A DNA stretch of 64,000 nucleotides from Candidatus Aminicenantota bacterium (GCA_016927475.1 JAFGMO010000082.1:1-64000), one strand, 5' to 3'; counted from the stretch's first letter, positions 44,554 through 54,656 are shown. The notes: generated by a model not told the origin, from the sequence alone. A program made the numbers and translations.

Positions 44554-45340
44554 TGGTCCTTTATCTCCAGGGAATGTTTTTAGGCGATTTTTTTTGCTTT
44601 TGGGGGACTTTGGTCTGGTTTTTTTTCAAACCCTGAGAAATATCTTCCGCAAACCTTTGGAAAAAAATATATTTCTTCAGCAGCTTGAAGAAGTAGGTGT
44701 CCGGTCTCTTCCTGTTGTCATCCTTACATCAGCCTTCGGCGGACTTGTTTTCAGCTTGCAGACCTATGTCGGATTTCACCGCTATGTCGGTCCGGGTTCG
44801 GAAGCCTACGGTGGGCCGATTATTTCCCTGGGATTGTGCAAAGAATTTATCCCGATCCTGGTGGGACTAATGGTGTCCGGCCGGGTGGGGTCAGCTATGG
44901 CCGCTGAGATCGGGACCATGAAGATCACGGAACAAATAGATGCCCTTTACAGCCTGGGTGCGGATCCCAACAAATATTTGGTGGTTCCCCGCACACTAGC
45001 CTGTATTTTTATGCTCCCTTGCCTGACACTGTTCGGTGATGCTATCGGAATAACTGCAGGATATTTCTACAACGTCGTTTTGATGAAAGTAAACGGAGTG
45101 GTTTATCTGAGAAACACACTCATTTATCTGGAGTTATGGGATATCCTCAGCGGCCTGATCAAAGCCGCCTTTTTTGGTCTTATCATTGCTATTGTCGGCT
45201 GTTGGCAGGGCATGAAAACCGAGGGAGGGGCTAAGGGTGTAGGCAAAGCAACGACGGTAACGGTCGTTGTTGCCAGTATAAGCATACTCATCGTCAATTT
45301 TTTTCTCAGCAAGGCCCTTCCTGCAACTTTAAGCCAATGA
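44534..45340 (+). CDS. mlaE: MlaE-family phospholipid ABC transporter permease
   Basis: 268 aa; GLVFSLQTYVGFHRYVG...PILVGLMVSGRVGSAMAAEIGTMKITEQIDAL. Confidence 0.93.
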   Translation: MNTKTPNGPLSPGNVFRRFFLLLGDFGLVFFQTLRNIFRKPLEKNIFLQQLEEVGVRSLPVVILTSAFGGLVFSLQTYVGFHRYVGPGSEAYGGPIISLGLCKEFIPILVGLMVSGRVGSAMAAEIGTMKITEQIDALYSLGADPNKYLVVPRTLACIFMLPCLTLFGDAIGITAGYFYNVVLMKVNGVVYLRNTLIYLELWDILSGLIKAAFFGLIIAIVGCWQGMKTEGGAKGVGKATTVTVVVASISILIVNFFLSKALPATLSQ

Positions 45341-46083
45341 TCCGGATAGAAAACCTTCACAAATCATTTGGGAACAACAAGGTTCTTCTTGGAATAAACC
45401 TGAAGATAGAAAAGGGTGAGTCGATGTGCATCATAGGACAGAGCGGTTCGGGGAAGAGCGTCCTCATCAAGCATATGATAGGGCTCTTGAAACCGGATGA
45501 GGGGAAAATATTTATCGATGGAATGGAGGTCACAGGACTGGGTGAGAGGGAGTGGATGTCGGTCAGGAAAAAATTCGGAATGCTTTTTCAAGGAGCCGCT
45601 TTGTTTGATTCTCTGACCGTCGGACAGAACGTTAGGTTTGGATTGGAACGGTACACCGACTATTCCGATACGCACATCGACGAGATTGTTCGGGACAGCC
45701 TGGAAAAAGTCGGCCTGATCGGGATAGAACATCTCATGCCTCATGAGCTCAGCGGAGGCATGAAAAAAAGAGTTGCCTTAGCCAGGGCCATAGCCTACAG
45801 CCCCGAGATTGTTCTTTACGACGAACCGTCGACGGGAATCGATCCCATCCGGGCAGACGCCATCAACGATATGATCATCATGTTGAAAAAGGAAATGAAG
45901 ATTACTTCTGTTGTGATCACCCATGATATTATCAGTGCTTATAAGGTTTCGGATAGAATAGCCATGCTCTACCAAGGAAAAATCATTCAGACGGGAAGTC
46001 CCGAAGATATCCGACATTCGGATCATCCCGTTATCCAGCAGTTTATAAAAGGGGAAGCTCAGGGGCCTATTGAAAATTGGTAA
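45337..46083 (+). CDS. mlaF: MlaF-family ABC transporter ATPase
   Basis: GQSGSGKSVLIKHMIGLLKPDEG...ELSGGMKKRVALARAIAYSPEIVLYDEPSTGIDPI. Confidence 0.95.
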   Translation: MIRIENLHKSFGNNKVLLGINLKIEKGESMCIIGQSGSGKSVLIKHMIGLLKPDEGKIFIDGMEVTGLGEREWMSVRKKFGMLFQGAALFDSLTVGQNVRFGLERYTDYSDTHIDEIVRDSLEKVGLIGIEHLMPHELSGGMKKRVALARAIAYSPEIVLYDEPSTGIDPIRADAINDMIIMLKKEMKITSVVITHDIISAYKVSDRIAMLYQGKIIQTGSPEDIRHSDHPVIQQFIKGEAQGPIENW

Positions 46084-46144
46084 AGAATAATGTTAAAAAA
46101 GGAACAGAAAAGCCTGATTCCGGCTTTTTTCCGGAAAACGAAAC

Positions 46145-46166
46145 AGGGGTGAAAAACCCCTTTTTC
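46145..46166 (+). terminator. Rho-independent terminator between mlaF and the MCE gene
   Basis: AGGGGT gaaaa ACCCCT TTTTC. Confidence 0.7.
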
Positions 46167-46301
46167 TTTATAAAATTAAAGCAGGTTGTTCCTGTTTTTG
46201 CGAAAGAAGAATATGCAGGAAAGAATTGTGGATTTTCTTTATCCCATGCCCAATGATTTTCGGCATTTATTACGGATTTTACTAGGCAAAAGGACACATC
46301 G

Positions 46302-47609
46302 ATGAAGCGGGAGATGAAAATCGGTATTTTTATGGGAATGGTTTTACTGGTTATGGCTGTTCTCATTATTATTATCGGAGACATGAGTTCCCTCTTCAAG
46401 AAACGGGGCTATCCGCTTTATGTCCTGTTTGACTCCGCGGCTGGATTGGAAAAAAGTGCTATGGTGAGGATGGCCGGCGTGAGAATCGGTACGGTGGATG
46501 GGATCCGTCTTCATGGGATGCAGGCACAGGCAATCCTTAGAATCAATCAGGATGTCCATATCCGGAAAAAATCTCAGGCGACATTGGCAGCTTTGGGACT
46601 CTTGGGAGAAAAATATATAGAAATCCTTCCTGGGGATGGGGAGGGTTTTTATCAAGCCGGTGATTATTTAGAAGGCATCAGCGCCGTCAGTTTCGACCAA
46701 CTTGGAACCCTTTTGTTGTCCATCGGCTCGGAAATACAGGAAGCAGGAAAGGCGGTTAAAGAATTGATTGGGGAAGAAGGGGGGCAGGAAAATTTTCGAA
46801 ATACTCTTGATAACCTGTCAACATTTACAGCCGATTTGAAAGATTTTTTTGCCCGGAACAGACAGGAATTGACCACCGGTATTAAAGATTCAAGTGAGGT
46901 CATAGCAAAGTTAGAGGATAGGCTGGATGATCTTTCTGATAGTTTGGACAGGTTGATGGAGTCGGTGCGCCAGGTTATCGACGAGAACCGGGAAAATGTC
47001 AAAACGAACCTGGAAAACATAAAAGAACTTATTTCTCAAACGGAGAAAGCATTAAATCTTTTGAATGATTCCCTGAAAAAAATCAACCGAGGTGAGGGAA
47101 CGTTGGGAAAACTTATCCACGAAGAAGACCTTCACGAAAAAGCCGAAAGTGCCGTGAATAATGTTAGCCGGCTGGCTGCCCCTGTTGCCTCGATGCGTTT
47201 TCTTACCGATTTCCGTATGGACTACCTCGCTGACAGCGGGAAACTTAAGGGTTTTCTCAACCTGGAATTCTGGTGGGGAGATAAAGGTTTTTTACTGGCT
47301 CAGATTGTTCAAGATCCCGGGGAAGAAGATTTTGATTATTCCCTCCAAGGTGGATACCGATGGGGATCCGTAGCACCGAGGGCGGGTATATTTGAGTCTT
47401 ATATCGGAGTGGGCTTAGATATTTATTTTTTAGAGGATAGATTCAGGTTCAGTGTGGATGGATATGATTTCAACAGGAAACCCCGTCCTCAATTCCGGTT
47501 GACGACCCGGTTTAACGCGACGAAGCATATTTATCTTTTTTTGGGTCTTGAAAATTTCACGCTTGCCCCTGATAGGGAATTTTTCTTTGGATTGGGATTG
47601 GGAATTTGA
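46302..47609 (+). CDS. MCE/MlaD-domain protein
   Basis: 435 aa; N-terminal TM then YPLYVLFDSAAGLEKSAMVRMAGVRIGTVDGIRLHGMQAQAILRINQDVHI...TLAALGLLGEKYIEI; long coiled-coil. Confidence 0.9.
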   Translation: MKREMKIGIFMGMVLLVMAVLIIIIGDMSSLFKKRGYPLYVLFDSAAGLEKSAMVRMAGVRIGTVDGIRLHGMQAQAILRINQDVHIRKKSQATLAALGLLGEKYIEILPGDGEGFYQAGDYLEGISAVSFDQLGTLLLSIGSEIQEAGKAVKELIGEEGGQENFRNTLDNLSTFTADLKDFFARNRQELTTGIKDSSEVIAKLEDRLDDLSDSLDRLMESVRQVIDENRENVKTNLENIKELISQTEKALNLLNDSLKKINRGEGTLGKLIHEEDLHEKAESAVNNVSRLAAPVASMRFLTDFRMDYLADSGKLKGFLNLEFWWGDKGFLLAQIVQDPGEEDFDYSLQGGYRWGSVAPRAGIFESYIGVGLDIYFLEDRFRFSVDGYDFNRKPRPQFRLTTRFNATKHIYLFLGLENFTLAPDREFFFGLGLGI

Positions 47610-48964
47610 AAAAAACAAAATCTGTTTATACGTGTCAGGCATGCGGATTCCAAACGCCCAAGTGGGTGGGCCGGTGTCCCAGTTGCGGGGAATGGGAGAC
47701 CATGATCGAAGAGATCTCGGAAACGGTGGAAACGGATGTGAGATTATCCACCGCCGCGCCCGTTCTTTATGAAAACATTGAAGAGAGTGAAAAAAAACGC
47801 ATTCAAACGGATATTAATGAATTGAATCGTGTTCTTGGCGGGGGGGTGGTTCTCGGCTCATTGGTTTTGATCGGCGGAGAACCTGGAATCGGAAAATCAA
47901 CATTGCTTCTTCAATTAAGCGGAGAGTTTGCCGCCAAAGACAGGAAAGTCCTTTATGTTTCCGGAGAAGAATCTCTGGAACAGATAAAGATCAGGGGGGA
48001 AAGAATCGGTTTGAAGAAAGGGGATCTTTTTTTGCTTGCGGAGACGAATCTGGAAAGAATTATCCTTCAAGCAGAAAAGTTGAAACCGGAGATTTTTATT
48101 CTGGATTCTGTTCAGACCGTATTTTCTTCGACTTTGACATCGAGCCCGGGAACGATCAGCCAAGTTCGGGAAGTTGCGCATAAGGTATTTCATTTTGCAA
48201 AAACGAAGAAGGTTCCTTCTTTTCTTGTGGGCCACATCACCAAAGAAGGATCTCTTGCGGGACCTAAAGCGTTGGAGCATATGGTGGACGTTGTTCTTTA
48301 TTTTGAAGGGGATAGAGATCATAACCACCGGGTGCTGCGGGCATTCAAGAACCGTTTCGGTTCGGTCTCTGAATTGGGGGTTTTCGAGATGCGCGGTACG
48401 GGGCTGCATGCAGTTGAGAATCCATCCGCTTTTTTTTTGAAGGAACGGTCGCGTGAAGCGGTGGGAAGCGCGGTCGTTTGCACCATAAAAGGATCTCGTC
48501 CCCTGCTGGCTGAAATCCAGGCGCTTGTTTCATCAACTCTGTTTGTCGGAAGTCCGCGGCGCATGACAATAGGTCTCGATCACTACCGCGCCTCCATGCT
48601 GCTGGCGATCCTTGAAAAAAACCTGGGATACGGTTTTTCCGGCGAAGATATATATTTGAATGTCGCAGGAGGTCTTTCTTTAGATGAGACTGCGTCGGAT
48701 TTAGGTGTGGTCGTCGCCGTGATTTCATGTATGAAAAATAAGCCTGTTCCTCCCGAAATTTGTGTTTTTGGAGAGGTGGGACTGAGCGGCGAAATCCGTT
48801 CCGTGAGCCAGCCGATGGCGCGTATAAAAGAGGCGCAGTCCCAGGGATTCACCAAAATTTTTCTTCCTGAAAACAATCTATCCCGGATTGAAAAAAGAGA
48901 AGTAAAGGGAGTGACACTAGGCGGTGTACACAATGTAAAAGATACATTGATGAATATATTTTAA
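47606..48964 (+). CDS. radA: DNA repair protein RadA
   Basis: YTCQACGFQTPKWVGRCPSCGEWETMIEE...GGEPGIGKSTLLLQLSGEFA...VGHITKEGSLAGPKALEHMVD; TTG start. Confidence 0.97.
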   Translation: MKKTKSVYTCQACGFQTPKWVGRCPSCGEWETMIEEISETVETDVRLSTAAPVLYENIEESEKKRIQTDINELNRVLGGGVVLGSLVLIGGEPGIGKSTLLLQLSGEFAAKDRKVLYVSGEESLEQIKIRGERIGLKKGDLFLLAETNLERIILQAEKLKPEIFILDSVQTVFSSTLTSSPGTISQVREVAHKVFHFAKTKKVPSFLVGHITKEGSLAGPKALEHMVDVVLYFEGDRDHNHRVLRAFKNRFGSVSELGVFEMRGTGLHAVENPSAFFLKERSREAVGSAVVCTIKGSRPLLAEIQALVSSTLFVGSPRRMTIGLDHYRASMLLAILEKNLGYGFSGEDIYLNVAGGLSLDETASDLGVVVAVISCMKNKPVPPEICVFGEVGLSGEIRSVSQPMARIKEAQSQGFTKIFLPENNLSRIEKREVKGVTLGGVHNVKDTLMNIF

Positions 48965-48975
48965 GGATAGATATT

Positions 48976-49965
48976 ATGGGTAATATTATTTTTCGCATTA
49001 TTCTTGTCGTTTCCGTCTCGGCGGCGGGCTATTTTTTGCCACCGTTTCATTTTTCACCTTATGCCGGGGCCGGACTCGGATTGATTTTGGGCCTTTTTTT
49101 TCTTTTTCTTGAGTACAGAATACGAAAGTCGGATTTCAAAATCGTCTGGAGTACCGCCGCGGGCACATTTTTAGGACTGATCGTAGCCTGGGTTGCAGGT
49201 TTGCTCTACGGGATTATCGCACCGGATGCCGTGACAACGTCTTTTATCCGAATCTCTTTGCTTATCATTTTGCCGGCAGTCGGTTTTCTCATCGGATCCC
49301 AACGTTTTGAGTGGTTTGATCCCCTCCAATTGGTCCATTTTTTCAAAGAGAAAAAAGTAGGGGGCAGTGTCAAAATCCTGGATACGAGTGTCATCATCGA
49401 TGGAAGAATCGTAGAGATTTGCGATACGGGATTTATCGAAGGATCACTCATTCTTCCTCAGTTTATTTTGAAAGAACTTCAGCTTGTTGCGGATTCCTCC
49501 GATTCGGTAAAGCGACAGAGGGGACGAAGGGGATTGGATGTTTTAGACCGGCTTCAAAAATCATCACAGGTGACTGTCGTCATTTCTGAATTGGATTTTG
49601 TCGAGATAAAGGAAGTGGATTCCAAGTTGATTGAGTTAGCCAAGCATCTGGATGCCAAAATAATCACCAATGATTTTAACCTTAATAAAATTGCACAGCT
49701 GCAGGGGATTCCCGTGCTAAATATTAATGAACTGGCCAATTCACTGAAACCGGTCGTCCTTCCCGGAGAATCCATACGTGTTTTCATTCTGAAGGAGGGA
49801 AAAGAAAAGGACCAGGGTGTTGCTTATCTTGATGACGGAACGATGGTGGTCGTTGATAATTCCCGTAAAATGATCGGACAAAATATAGACGTCACGGTTA
49901 CTTCTGTTCTTCAGACCACCGTCGGGAAAATGATATTCGGGCGCTATAACGAAGATTCACCATGA
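48976..49965 (+). CDS. PIN/TRAM-domain membrane protein (YacL-like)
   Basis: 4 TM + KILDTSVIIDGRIVEICDTGFIEGSLILPQFILKELQLVADSSDSVKRQRGRRGLDVLDRLQ + TRAM. Confidence 0.92.
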   Translation: MGNIIFRIILVVSVSAAGYFLPPFHFSPYAGAGLGLILGLFFLFLEYRIRKSDFKIVWSTAAGTFLGLIVAWVAGLLYGIIAPDAVTTSFIRISLLIILPAVGFLIGSQRFEWFDPLQLVHFFKEKKVGGSVKILDTSVIIDGRIVEICDTGFIEGSLILPQFILKELQLVADSSDSVKRQRGRRGLDVLDRLQKSSQVTVVISELDFVEIKEVDSKLIELAKHLDAKIITNDFNLNKIAQLQGIPVLNINELANSLKPVVLPGESIRVFILKEGKEKDQGVAYLDDGTMVVVDNSRKMIGQNIDVTVTSVLQTTVGKMIFGRYNEDSP

Positions 49966-50627
49966 ATGATGTTTTTGCCGTCATCGCTGCTGCAGGAGAA
50001 GGGGAACGTTTCGGGGAACAAAAACAGTTTGTCCGATTACGGGGAAAAGAGATATTGGAGCACTGCCTTGAAGTTTTTGAAGAACATACGGAAATCGATG
50101 GTATCGTTCTGGTTCTGAAAGATGTTACCAAAGAAGACTTTTATAAAAGCCGATTTAAAAAGATTTTTGCTGTAGTCCAAGGAGGAAATAAAAGACAGGA
50201 ATCCGTTTTTTCCGGGTTAAAGGTGATTTCCACAAGAGAGGAAAACCTGGTTCTGGTGCATGACGGTGTGCGTCCCCTGGTGACAAATGATCTGATCAGC
50301 CGTGTGCTTCATGCCGCACGAAAACATGGAGCGGCGATTCCTGTTCTTCCGGTCGTGGAAACGGTAAAACGTGTTCAAAGGGAGATCGTTGTGGAAACTC
50401 TGGACAGGCGGCTGCTGATGAGGGTTCAAACGCCTCAGGGTTTTCATCTCAAGATCTTGAAAGAGGCTTTTGATAGAGCCCGGGCTGAACATTTTTACGG
50501 CACAGACGAAGCTTCTCTTGTAGAAAAAAGTGGATTCAAGGTTTTTACCGTCCCCGGAGACCCGCAGAATATCAAGATAACGACGCCTTTGGACGTCAAA
50601 TTTGTGGAGGCATTTTTTGTCGGATAG
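49962..50627 (+). CDS. ispD: 2-C-methyl-D-erythritol 4-phosphate cytidylyltransferase
   Basis: VIAAAGEGERFGEQKQFVRLRGKEILEHCLEVFEEH...VLVHDGVRPLV...RVQTPQGFHLKILKEAFDRA. Confidence 0.95.
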   Translation: MNDVFAVIAAAGEGERFGEQKQFVRLRGKEILEHCLEVFEEHTEIDGIVLVLKDVTKEDFYKSRFKKIFAVVQGGNKRQESVFSGLKVISTREENLVLVHDGVRPLVTNDLISRVLHAARKHGAAIPVLPVVETVKRVQREIVVETLDRRLLMRVQTPQGFHLKILKEAFDRARAEHFYGTDEASLVEKSGFKVFTVPGDPQNIKITTPLDVKFVEAFFVG

Positions 50628-51105
50628 GATAGGTCTCGGTTACGATATCCACAGGATGGAGAAAGGACGCCCCTTGATCTTGGGAGGCGTCGAGATTCCT
50701 TTCACCCGGGGACTTATGGGACACTCCGATGGAGATGCGTTGATCCATGCATTGATCGACGGTCTTCTCGGTGCTATGGGAGAGGGTGATATCGGCACAT
50801 GGTTTCCAGACACCGATCCCGCCTATAAGGATATACGAAGTACGGAGCTGTTGAAAAGAATTATGCAGAGAGTCAGGGAGCGTGGTTTTTCGGTAATTCA
50901 TGTTGATTCTATTGTCATTGCCGAGGAACCAAAGCTGTATCCTTTCATCAAACACATGAAGGAAGAACTTTCATCCCTGCTGGATGTTCATCCGGATAAT
51001 ATAGGGTTGAAAGCTAAAACGAACGAAGGATTTGGGCCGGTGGGGCAGAAACAAGCAGTCATCTGCTGGGCCCAGGTTCTCCTTGGAGAAAAGAATCCTG
51101 CCTGA
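50602..51105 (+). CDS. ispF: 2-C-methyl-D-erythritol 2,4-cyclodiphosphate synthase
   Basis: RIGLGYDIHRMEKGRPLILGGVEIPFTRGLMGHSDGDALIHALIDGLLGAMGEGDIGTWFPDTDPAYKD; exact TTG start uncertain (50602 or 50614). Confidence 0.95.
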   Translation: MWRHFLSDRIGLGYDIHRMEKGRPLILGGVEIPFTRGLMGHSDGDALIHALIDGLLGAMGEGDIGTWFPDTDPAYKDIRSTELLKRIMQRVRERGFSVIHVDSIVIAEEPKLYPFIKHMKEELSSLLDVHPDNIGLKAKTNEGFGPVGQKQAVICWAQVLLGEKNPA

Positions 51106-51126
51106 TGAATAACACAGGAGCCTGTG

Positions 51127-54081
51127 CTAATGAGTGGCGGCATTATACCTAGTAGGATCGACGAAAGTCGTGCGGTTCCGGCCGTTCTGTTTGGAAAGGT
51201 ACAGAGCTCCGTCAGCGGCCTTGAGGAGAATAGAGGCATTTTGGTTGCGTTGGGGTTTAATCGTGGCGCAACCCAGGCTTATGGTGACATAAGTAGATAT
51301 GAGTGAGGTCTCGTGAGGTATCTTTATTCTTTCGATAAGACTGCGGGCTTTTTCGGCCACGCGATAGGCACCCTCTTTATCTGTTTCGCTCAGAACCATG
51401 ACAAATTCATCTCCTCCATAGCGGGCCACCATATCGCTGGAACGCTGGCCGACTTGTTGTAGTGACACGGCAACTTTACGGAGACAATCATCCCCCGCCA
51501 TATGCCCGTAGTTATCGTTGTAGAGTTTGAAAAAATCAATATCGATCATTATGAGCGAGATGGGGAGATATCTTCGAATAGCTCTCTTCCATTCATAGTT
51601 TAAAAACTGAGAGAACATACGGTGATTAAAAATGCCGGTTAGATGATCCTGAATGGAAAGACGTTCCAGTTCTTTGTTTGCTTTTTCCAGCTGAAGGGTT
51701 TGTTTTCCTATGAACTCTTTTAACGTTTTTTCTCTTGTTACGAGGTGTCTGACCCGGAGCCTGAAAAGGCCGAGCCCGACAAGAATGGCGGCCAGGACAG
51801 AGATGAGATAAAATAAAAAGGTTTGATGAAAGTGTGCTTTTTGGGTGAACGAAAAGGAGACACCGGGATCGGTCCAATTCCCCCCGCCTCGCGATGCCAT
51901 GACCCTGAAGATGTAATCTCCCGGAGGAAGGTTGGTATAATAGATTGAATTTTTGTTTCTTGCTTCCATCCAGTCGTTTTCGAAGTTTTCTAATTTGGTT
52001 TTGTATTCCGTTTTTTCAGGATAGAGAAAGGTCAGGGCGGCATATCTAAATTCGATCCTGCGGGTACCCGGTTTCATTTCAAGAGGAGATTTTACTGGAA
52101 CGGGTTTGCCGTCTACTAGAATTCCTTCAATAATAAGAGGAAGAGCCAATCCGCTGAATTTCATTTTATTCCGGTCGATGCCCACTGCACCCCTCATAGT
52201 CGGGAACCATAAAGTACCATTTTCAGTTATAAGAGAGGAAGGCTGGGATCCGCCGTTGCATTCGAGGCTTTTCATCCCGTCGTTGAGGTCGAAAAACCTG
52301 GGTTTAAGAGGTATATTCGATGTTCTGTCGTATTGAATAAGGTCTTCCCTTTTAAAATAAAAAATTCCCTGGTTCGAGCTCATCCAGAGGTTGTCATCTC
52401 CATCTATCCTAACGGAATATATCATGTTGTCTAAAAGTCCGTCGGTTCGTTGATACAAGGTAAAAATGCCGTCCGAATTGCGATAAAGACCGCGGGGTGT
52501 GGCGAACCATAATGTATTTTCTTTGTCGATAAAGAGGTCCAGGATGATCGTATTCCTCAAGGGAGACAGTGCACCGTATCTCTCAGGGCCTGTTTTGGTG
52601 ATCTTAAAAACCCCTGTATGAGTTCCCAGCCAGAGAGATCCATGCCGGTCCTCTTTGATACAGAAAATCATGATTTGGCTGGAATCCTTCGCGAGAGGAT
52701 AAGGTGTTACGGTGTTCCCTTCTATCTGAAATACTCCGTTGTTGGTTCCCAGCCAGAAAACACCTAACCGGTCTTTGTGAATGACACGTATGATTTCGTT
52801 TCCCAGTCCTTCCCTGCGTCCGTAGACTTTGACAACCCGCCCGTCGGGCTTCATGCGAGCCAGGCCTTTGATAGTTCCTATCCATAGGTCGCCCTCTTCT
52901 TCCTGATAGATGGAACGGATTACATTACTGGGCAGGCCGTTATCCATGGTGAATGTCTCAATAGTTTTGCCGCTGATTTTTGACAGACCTCCATTGTTGG
53001 TTCCCACCCAGAGATTTTGGTCTTTGTCCTTAAAAATGGTCCAGACTGGATCAACATTCAAACCGCTTTCGGTATCGAGAATAGTAATCGTTCGTTCTTT
53101 AAGGCGGTTGAGACCGTAATGTGTTCCAATCCAAATGCTGCCTTCTTTATCTTCCAGCAGGGCAAAAACTTCGTTGTTGGTGAGGCCATCCGAGACGGTG
53201 AATGATTCAATTTCTTCCTTGAAAAATCGGAGAAGACCGCTGCGAGTTCCGATCCAAAGGCACCCGTCTTTATCTTTCAACAGATAATGAATGACATCAT
53301 GGCGAAGTTCTTTTGTCAGGATATTTCTTTGTATTTCCCCGTCAGAAAACAAAAAAATTCCCCGGCCTTCCGTTCCGATCCACATACGACCCGCTTCGTC
53401 CATAAGGATACTTGAGATAGCAACATCTTCCAGTCCAAACCGTTGGGGGGGTGCTTGATAGTCACCGCCGGGAAATCTTTGTAGTCCTGAACTTGTGACG
53501 ACCCAAATGTCTCCGGAAGGATCTCTAATAATCTGCCGGACCTGTTGTCCGGCTGAAAAATCAATGGGAAAGATTTTTCCGTTTTCAAGGATGTTCAAGC
53601 CGTGATTTTCCGTTCCGATCCAGAGTTTCCCGTCGGGAGCTTCTTTCAAGGTGGTTACGAAGTTGCTGGAAAGCTCATCCTCCAGGTCATATGCTGTAAA
53701 TTGTTCCTTATTGAAAAAAAGCAGCCCCCCGCCCATTGTTCCGATCCACAACCCTCCGCTGTGGCTTGAATGAAGGCAGACGATCGAGCTATAATGCATT
53801 TCGGTGACATTGGATTCATCAAATATAGTGAAATCATATCCGTTGAAGCGGAGAAGTCCGTGTTGGGTTCCGAACCAAAGATACCCGTCAGACGTTTGAG
53901 CGATGGTTTGGATTTTATTTTCCGGGAGACCGCCTCCGGATGTCCAGGTATTATGGATATACTGTTTGAAACTTTTTTCGGGGTCTAGAGCCAAAGCTAT
54001 GGTAGAAGCCATGACAAGAACAAACAGAATATAGAAGCACCTGCAGAATTTTCCCCATATAGGATGAAAAAAAGCGGCCAT
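51127..54081 (-). CDS. Two-component-type sensor (Reg_prop beta-propellers, Y_Y_Y domain, TM) with C-terminal GGDEF diguanylate cyclase
   Basis: 984 aa; repeated DGxLWIGTxxGL motifs; LPPGDYIFRVMASRGGGNW; RSSDMVARYGGDEFVMVLSE (intact GGDEF with RxxD I-site 5 residues upstream). Confidence 0.93.
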   Translation of the reverse strand: MAAFFHPIWGKFCRCFYILFVLVMASTIALALDPEKSFKQYIHNTWTSGGGLPENKIQTIAQTSDGYLWFGTQHGLLRFNGYDFTIFDESNVTEMHYSSIVCLHSSHSGGLWIGTMGGGLLFFNKEQFTAYDLEDELSSNFVTTLKEAPDGKLWIGTENHGLNILENGKIFPIDFSAGQQVRQIIRDPSGDIWVVTSSGLQRFPGGDYQAPPQRFGLEDVAISSILMDEAGRMWIGTEGRGIFLFSDGEIQRNILTKELRHDVIHYLLKDKDGCLWIGTRSGLLRFFKEEIESFTVSDGLTNNEVFALLEDKEGSIWIGTHYGLNRLKERTITILDTESGLNVDPVWTIFKDKDQNLWVGTNNGGLSKISGKTIETFTMDNGLPSNVIRSIYQEEEGDLWIGTIKGLARMKPDGRVVKVYGRREGLGNEIIRVIHKDRLGVFWLGTNNGVFQIEGNTVTPYPLAKDSSQIMIFCIKEDRHGSLWLGTHTGVFKITKTGPERYGALSPLRNTIILDLFIDKENTLWFATPRGLYRNSDGIFTLYQRTDGLLDNMIYSVRIDGDDNLWMSSNQGIFYFKREDLIQYDRTSNIPLKPRFFDLNDGMKSLECNGGSQPSSLITENGTLWFPTMRGAVGIDRNKMKFSGLALPLIIEGILVDGKPVPVKSPLEMKPGTRRIEFRYAALTFLYPEKTEYKTKLENFENDWMEARNKNSIYYTNLPPGDYIFRVMASRGGGNWTDPGVSFSFTQKAHFHQTFLFYLISVLAAILVGLGLFRLRVRHLVTREKTLKEFIGKQTLQLEKANKELERLSIQDHLTGIFNHRMFSQFLNYEWKRAIRRYLPISLIMIDIDFFKLYNDNYGHMAGDDCLRKVAVSLQQVGQRSSDMVARYGGDEFVMVLSETDKEGAYRVAEKARSLIERIKIPHETSLISTYVTISLGCATIKPQRNQNASILLKAADGALYLSKQNGRNRTTFVDPTRYNAATH

Positions 54082-54227
54082 CGTCCCCTCATTATATATT
54101 ATAGAGAGAAAGGAATGTCAAATACTCTGAATGGGTGGATAAGGGTTCATATGTCCCTAAAACATAAGTTGATATAGGGCGATCAATAGTTATGAAACCT
54201 ATGGAGAAGAAAATGATTGGTGGGGAT

Positions 54228-54359
54228 TAACCTTATGAATTATTGGAAGGATTGACGGAATATGAGGGTTGGCCGCAAGACACTTGGTAATCAGGGGAAA
54301 AAAACCTTGCGGCCGACCCTCTAACCTGAATGACATCGAAATGTGAATAATACAGGTTA
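54228..54359. repeat. TIR element copy E with nested palindrome
   Basis: GAGGGTTGGCCGCAAG (54264-54279) pairs with CTTGCGGCCGACCCTC (54306-54321); right end GTGAATAATACAGGTTA (54343-54359); an inner TAACCTG at 54322 also pairs with this end. Confidence 0.6.
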
Positions 54360-54441
54360 TTCATTTTGGCAGGATACATTTTTTTTCGGCAACGTTCAGA
54401 CAAAACCTGTGCCGTATCTTCATAAACGAATGTTACGAACG

Positions 54442-54591
54442 TCATCCGACTATGTTGCTGATAATTTGATATCCGGCCCGTTTTCCCGTTTTGACCATCT
54501 CCACTGCCGTAGGAGAACTGATCAGACTGAATAAAACGAAACTCAGTAAAACAGCCGCTGTGAAAATCAAAATTTTTGTTTTCAGTTTCAT
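54442..54591 (-). CDS. Small membrane/secreted peptide (49 aa), paralog of the 62-aa peptide; not in ORF track
   Basis: MKLKTKILIFTAAVLLSFVLFSLISSPTAVEMVKTGKRAGYQIISNIVG; RBS AAGGAGGAAACA; sigma-54 promoter upstream. Confidence 0.7.
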   Translation of the reverse strand: MKLKTKILIFTAAVLLSFVLFSLISSPTAVEMVKTGKRAGYQIISNIVG

Positions 54592-54640
54592 TGTTTCCTC
54601 CTTTTTATTTTTTCAACATTGTCTTCACTTATATATTTAA

Positions 54641-54656
54641 GCAAGGAACGTGCCAA
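54641..54656 (-). promoter_or_regulatory. Sigma-54 (RpoN) promoter -24/-12
   Basis: Minus strand TTGGCACGTTCCTTGC(TT): GG-N10-GC spacing and near-perfect YTGGCACGrNNNTTGCW match, ~50 bp upstream of the 49-aa ORF. Confidence 0.8.
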
